DNA of 53,056 nt. Source: Rubrivivax sp. (GTDB lineage: Bacteria; Pseudomonadota; Gammaproteobacteria; Burkholderiales; Burkholderiaceae_C). Position numbers and translations under genes: made by a program. The notes under the pieces are model-generated. The model saw only the letters and a program-made list of their open reading frames with translations. It was not told the DNA's origin and made no database searches. Below are positions 51,137 through 53,056 of this stretch, one piece after another; the first letter of the stretch is position 1, and each line of letters begins with the position of its first letter. The stretch lies in contig JAUXRG010000092.1 in assembly GCA_030681795.1 (NCBI GenBank), forward strand, positions 1-53,056, read 5' to 3'.

Positions 51137-52491
51137 CAGGCCGCGCCAGCGCCTGCCGCTTGCGACGCCTGCGCAGCCACGGCCTCGTAGGCCACGGTGC
51201 CGGCCACCAGCGTCGCGCACACGCGGCCTGGCAAGGCCATGCCGGTGCTGGCGAACGAGAACGGCGTGTGCTTGCCCTGGCTGGCCAGAGCCGTCGGCGT
51301 CACCGACCAGACCGCTGCCGGGTCGAAGACGCAGATGTCGGCCACACCGCCTTCGACCAGCCTGCCGGCACTGCCGGCCAGCGAACCCAGGGTCTCGCCG
51401 AGCACCCGCACCGGGTCGTGCGTCACGCGCGAGAGCGCCTGCGCCAGCGGCAGGGCGCTGTCGCGGCCCCAGCGCAGCGCCAGGCTGAGCAAGAGCTCCA
51501 GCCCGGTGGCGCCGGGCTCGGCTTCGCCGAAAGGCAGGTTCTTCATGTCCTCGGCGACCGGGTTGTGGTCGGAGACCAGCGCGTCGATGGTGCCGTCGGC
51601 GAGGGCGGCGCGCAGCGCATCGCGGTCGGCGCCCTGGCGCAGCGGCGGCAGCAGGCGCATGTCGGCGTTGAAGTAACCGATGTCGACGTCGGTGAGGTGC
51701 AGGCTGTTGATGCTGACGTCGGCCGTCACCGGCAGTCCTTCGGCCTTGGCGGCGCGCAGCAGCGCCACGCCGGCGGCACTGCTCATGCGGCAAAGGTGCA
51801 CCCGCGCCCCGGTCACGCGCACCATCTCGAACAGCGTGTGCAGCGCCACGGTCTCGGCCACCACCGGCACGCCGCTCAGGCCCAGGCGCGTGGCCACCGC
51901 GCCCGAGGCCGCGATGCCCTTGCCCAGCCAGGCGTCCAACGGCCTCAGCCACACCGTGTAGCCGAAGGTAGCGGCGTACTGCAGCGCACGCAGCAGCACC
52001 AGGCTGTCGGTGACCGGCACGTCGGCCTGCGCGAAGCCGATGCAGCCGGCCTCGGTCAACTCGGCCATCTCGGTCAGCGCTTCGCCCTGCAGGCCGCGCG
52101 TGAGCGCGCCGAGCGGGAAGACACGGCAGCGGCTGAGCTTGCGGGCGCGGAACTTCAGCATCTCGACCAGGCCCGGCTCGTCGAGCACGGGGTCGGTGTC
52201 GGGCGGGCAGACCAGGCTGGTCACGCCACCGGCAGCAGCCGCGGCGAGTTCGCTTTCCAGCATGCCCTCGTGTTCCTGGCCGGGTTCACGCAGGCGCGCG
52301 GCCAGATCGACGAGGCCGGGTGCGACGACCAAGCCGGTGGCATCGATGACGCGGTCGGCATCGAAGGCGCTGGCCGCACCGATGCTGACGATGCGGCCCG
52401 AGGCGATGGCGATGTCGGCCGTTTCGTCGCGGCCCTGTTCCTTGCCGTTGCCGGGGTCGATGACACGGCCGTTGCGGATGAGGATCTTCAT
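51136..52491 (-). CDS. pyrX: Non-catalytic dihydroorotase-like protein (PyrC'/PyrX)
   Basis: A 451-aa amidohydrolase-fold protein right after pyrB. The first metal motif of active dihydroorotases is D-x-H-x-H-x-REPG. Here it reads DLAARLREPG at residues 62-71, with Ala64 and Arg66 in place of both histidines. The later histidine sites also look altered (HLCRMSS in place of the usual HVCHVS-type stretch). Such inactive homologues are known to form a complex with aspartate carbamoyltransferase in Pseudomonas and relatives. A separate active dihydroorotase should exist elsewhere in the genome. The stop shares one base with the plsC start. Confidence 0.88.
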   Translation of the reverse strand: MKILIRNGRVIDPGNGKEQGRDETADIAIASGRIVSIGAASAFDADRVIDATGLVVAPGLVDLAARLREPGQEHEGMLESELAAAAAGGVTSLVCPPDTDPVLDEPGLVEMLKFRARKLSRCRVFPLGALTRGLQGEALTEMAELTEAGCIGFAQADVPVTDSLVLLRALQYAATFGYTVWLRPLDAWLGKGIAASGAVATRLGLSGVPVVAETVALHTLFEMVRVTGARVHLCRMSSAAGVALLRAAKAEGLPVTADVSINSLHLTDVDIGYFNADMRLLPPLRQGADRDALRAALADGTIDALVSDHNPVAEDMKNLPFGEAEPGATGLELLLSLALRWGRDSALPLAQALSRVTHDPVRVLGETLGSLAGSAGRLVEGGVADICVFDPAAVWSVTPTALASQGKHTPFSFASTGMALPGRVCATLVAGTVAYEAVAAQASQAAGAGAA

Positions 52492-52495
52492 GCGT

Positions 52496-53056
52496 TCAGG
52501 CCTGGTTGCCGGCGATCGTGGACATCACCGCCATGCGCACCGCGATGCCGAAGGTGACCTGAGGCAGGATCACGCTGTGCGTGCCGTCGGCGACGTCGGA
52601 CGCGATCTCGACGCCGCGGTTGATAGGCCCCGGGTGCATCACGATGGCGTCGGGTTGGGCCAGCGCCAGCTTTTCGGGTGTCAGGCCGTAGCTCTTGAAG
52701 AACTCGCCGGCGCTGGGCAGCATCGCACCGCTCATGCGTTCGTTCTGCAAGCGCAGCATGATGATCACGTCGGCGTCATTGATGCCCTCTTCCATGCGGT
52801 GGCACACACGCACACCCATGCCGGCCAGGTCACCCGGCACCAGTGTCTTGGGGCCGACGGCGCGGATCTCGGGCACGCCCAGCGTCGTCAGCGCATGGAT
52901 GTCGCTGCGTGCCACGCGGCTGTGCACGATGTCGCCGACGTTGTGCACCGTGAGTTGCGAGTAGTCTTTCTTGATGTGGCGGATGGTGTACTTGTCCATC
53001 TGCCCCTGCGTGGGGTGGGCATGGCGGCCGTCGCCGGCGTTGACCACGTGCACGTG
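52496..53056 (-). CDS. pyrB: Aspartate carbamoyltransferase catalytic chain, 3' part (runs off the window)
   Basis: About 187 C-terminal codons of PyrB are visible; the start lies beyond the right edge. The stretch [19 protein letters not shown] is followed by [14 protein letters not shown] and [18 protein letters not shown], the aspartate-domain residues. The enzyme makes carbamoyl-aspartate for pyrimidines. The dihydroorotase-like gene follows after four bases, as in Pseudomonas-type pyrBC'. Confidence 0.95.
   Translation of the reverse strand, partial: HVHVVNAGDGRHAHPTQGQMDKYTIRHIKKDYSQLTVHNVGDIVHSRVARSDIHALTTLGVPEIRAVGPKTLVPGDLAGMGVRVCHRMEEGINDADVIIMLRLQNERMSGAMLPSAGEFFKSYGLTPEKLALAQPDAIVMHPGPINRGVEIASDVADGTHSVILPQVTFGIAVRMAVMSTIAGNQA

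Noticed and set aside
1..53056. CRISPR arrays, rRNA, tRNA genes and complete insertion sequences
   Set aside because: No direct-repeat/spacer pattern, no conserved rRNA stretch, no full tRNA cloverleaf and no transposase-like reading frame were seen.

Overview
The window is about 53 kb of very GC-rich chromosomal DNA with long antisense open frames, as expected at high third-position GC. Gene content and order point to a betaproteobacterium of the order Burkholderiales (Comamonadaceae or Sphaerotilaceae type). The signs are the ctaC-ctaD-small ORF-ctaG-DUF2970-ctaE / SURF1-ctaA-ctaB-SCO oxidase cluster, a CIRCE-type operator before rpoH, a pyrB followed by a non-catalytic dihydroorotase, and GC-rich intergenic dyads that I recognise from this order. 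I cannot name a genus.

Layout. 1-1.8 kb: an exported protein of unknown function with its own promoter and terminator. 1.9-8.8 kb: sulfate-activation genes cysD and cysNC embedded in accessory DNA. Two further copies of the 5' end of cysD lie upstream of the intact gene. Between the copies sit the tail of a helix-turn-helix regulator, a DUF4143 ATPase and a DUF4160/DUF2442 pair. A second DUF4143 ATPase follows cysNC. 8.8-20.9 kb: one leftward surface-polysaccharide cluster (flippase, three glycosyltransferases, three methyltransferases, aminotransferase, initiating sugar transferase, CapD-type dehydratase), interrupted by a VapBC-type pair and a Uma2 nuclease-like gene. 21-29 kb: housekeeping genes (lysS, an enoyl-CoA hydratase, DUF3108 and DUF3429 proteins, dsbC, a UbiH-type hydroxylase, a MOSC protein, ychF). 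29-34.6 kb: a large hybrid histidine kinase, nadC and rpoH. 34.6-43.8 kb: aa3/caa3-type cytochrome c oxidase with its heme and copper assembly genes. 43.9-53 kb: a BioC-like methyltransferase, comF, trmL, gpsA, secB, grxC, a rhodanese, gpmA, a PRPP-synthetase homologue, plsC, the dihydroorotase-like gene and the 3' part of pyrB, which runs off the right edge.

How the genes fit together. CysD and CysNC make PAPS from sulfate. The polysaccharide block would assemble a glycan on undecaprenyl phosphate and flip it across the inner membrane; no polymerase gene is seen. The oxidase block supplies subunits I-III, heme A (CtaB, CtaA), CuB and CuA loading (CtaG, SCO) and SURF1. A perfect FNR-type box upstream of ctaC and a near-perfect CIRCE operator upstream of rpoH indicate oxygen and heat-shock control.

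The points I would look at first are the repeated 5' ends of cysD around accessory genes, the palindromes at the start codons of both DUF4143 ATPases, an in-frame 24-base tandem repeat inside gpsA, a layered short-unit repeat just upstream of grxC, and a C-terminal tail of RpoH encoded by an intergenic repeat. None of these is proven to be a new system. All calls come from reading the sequence without database searches.
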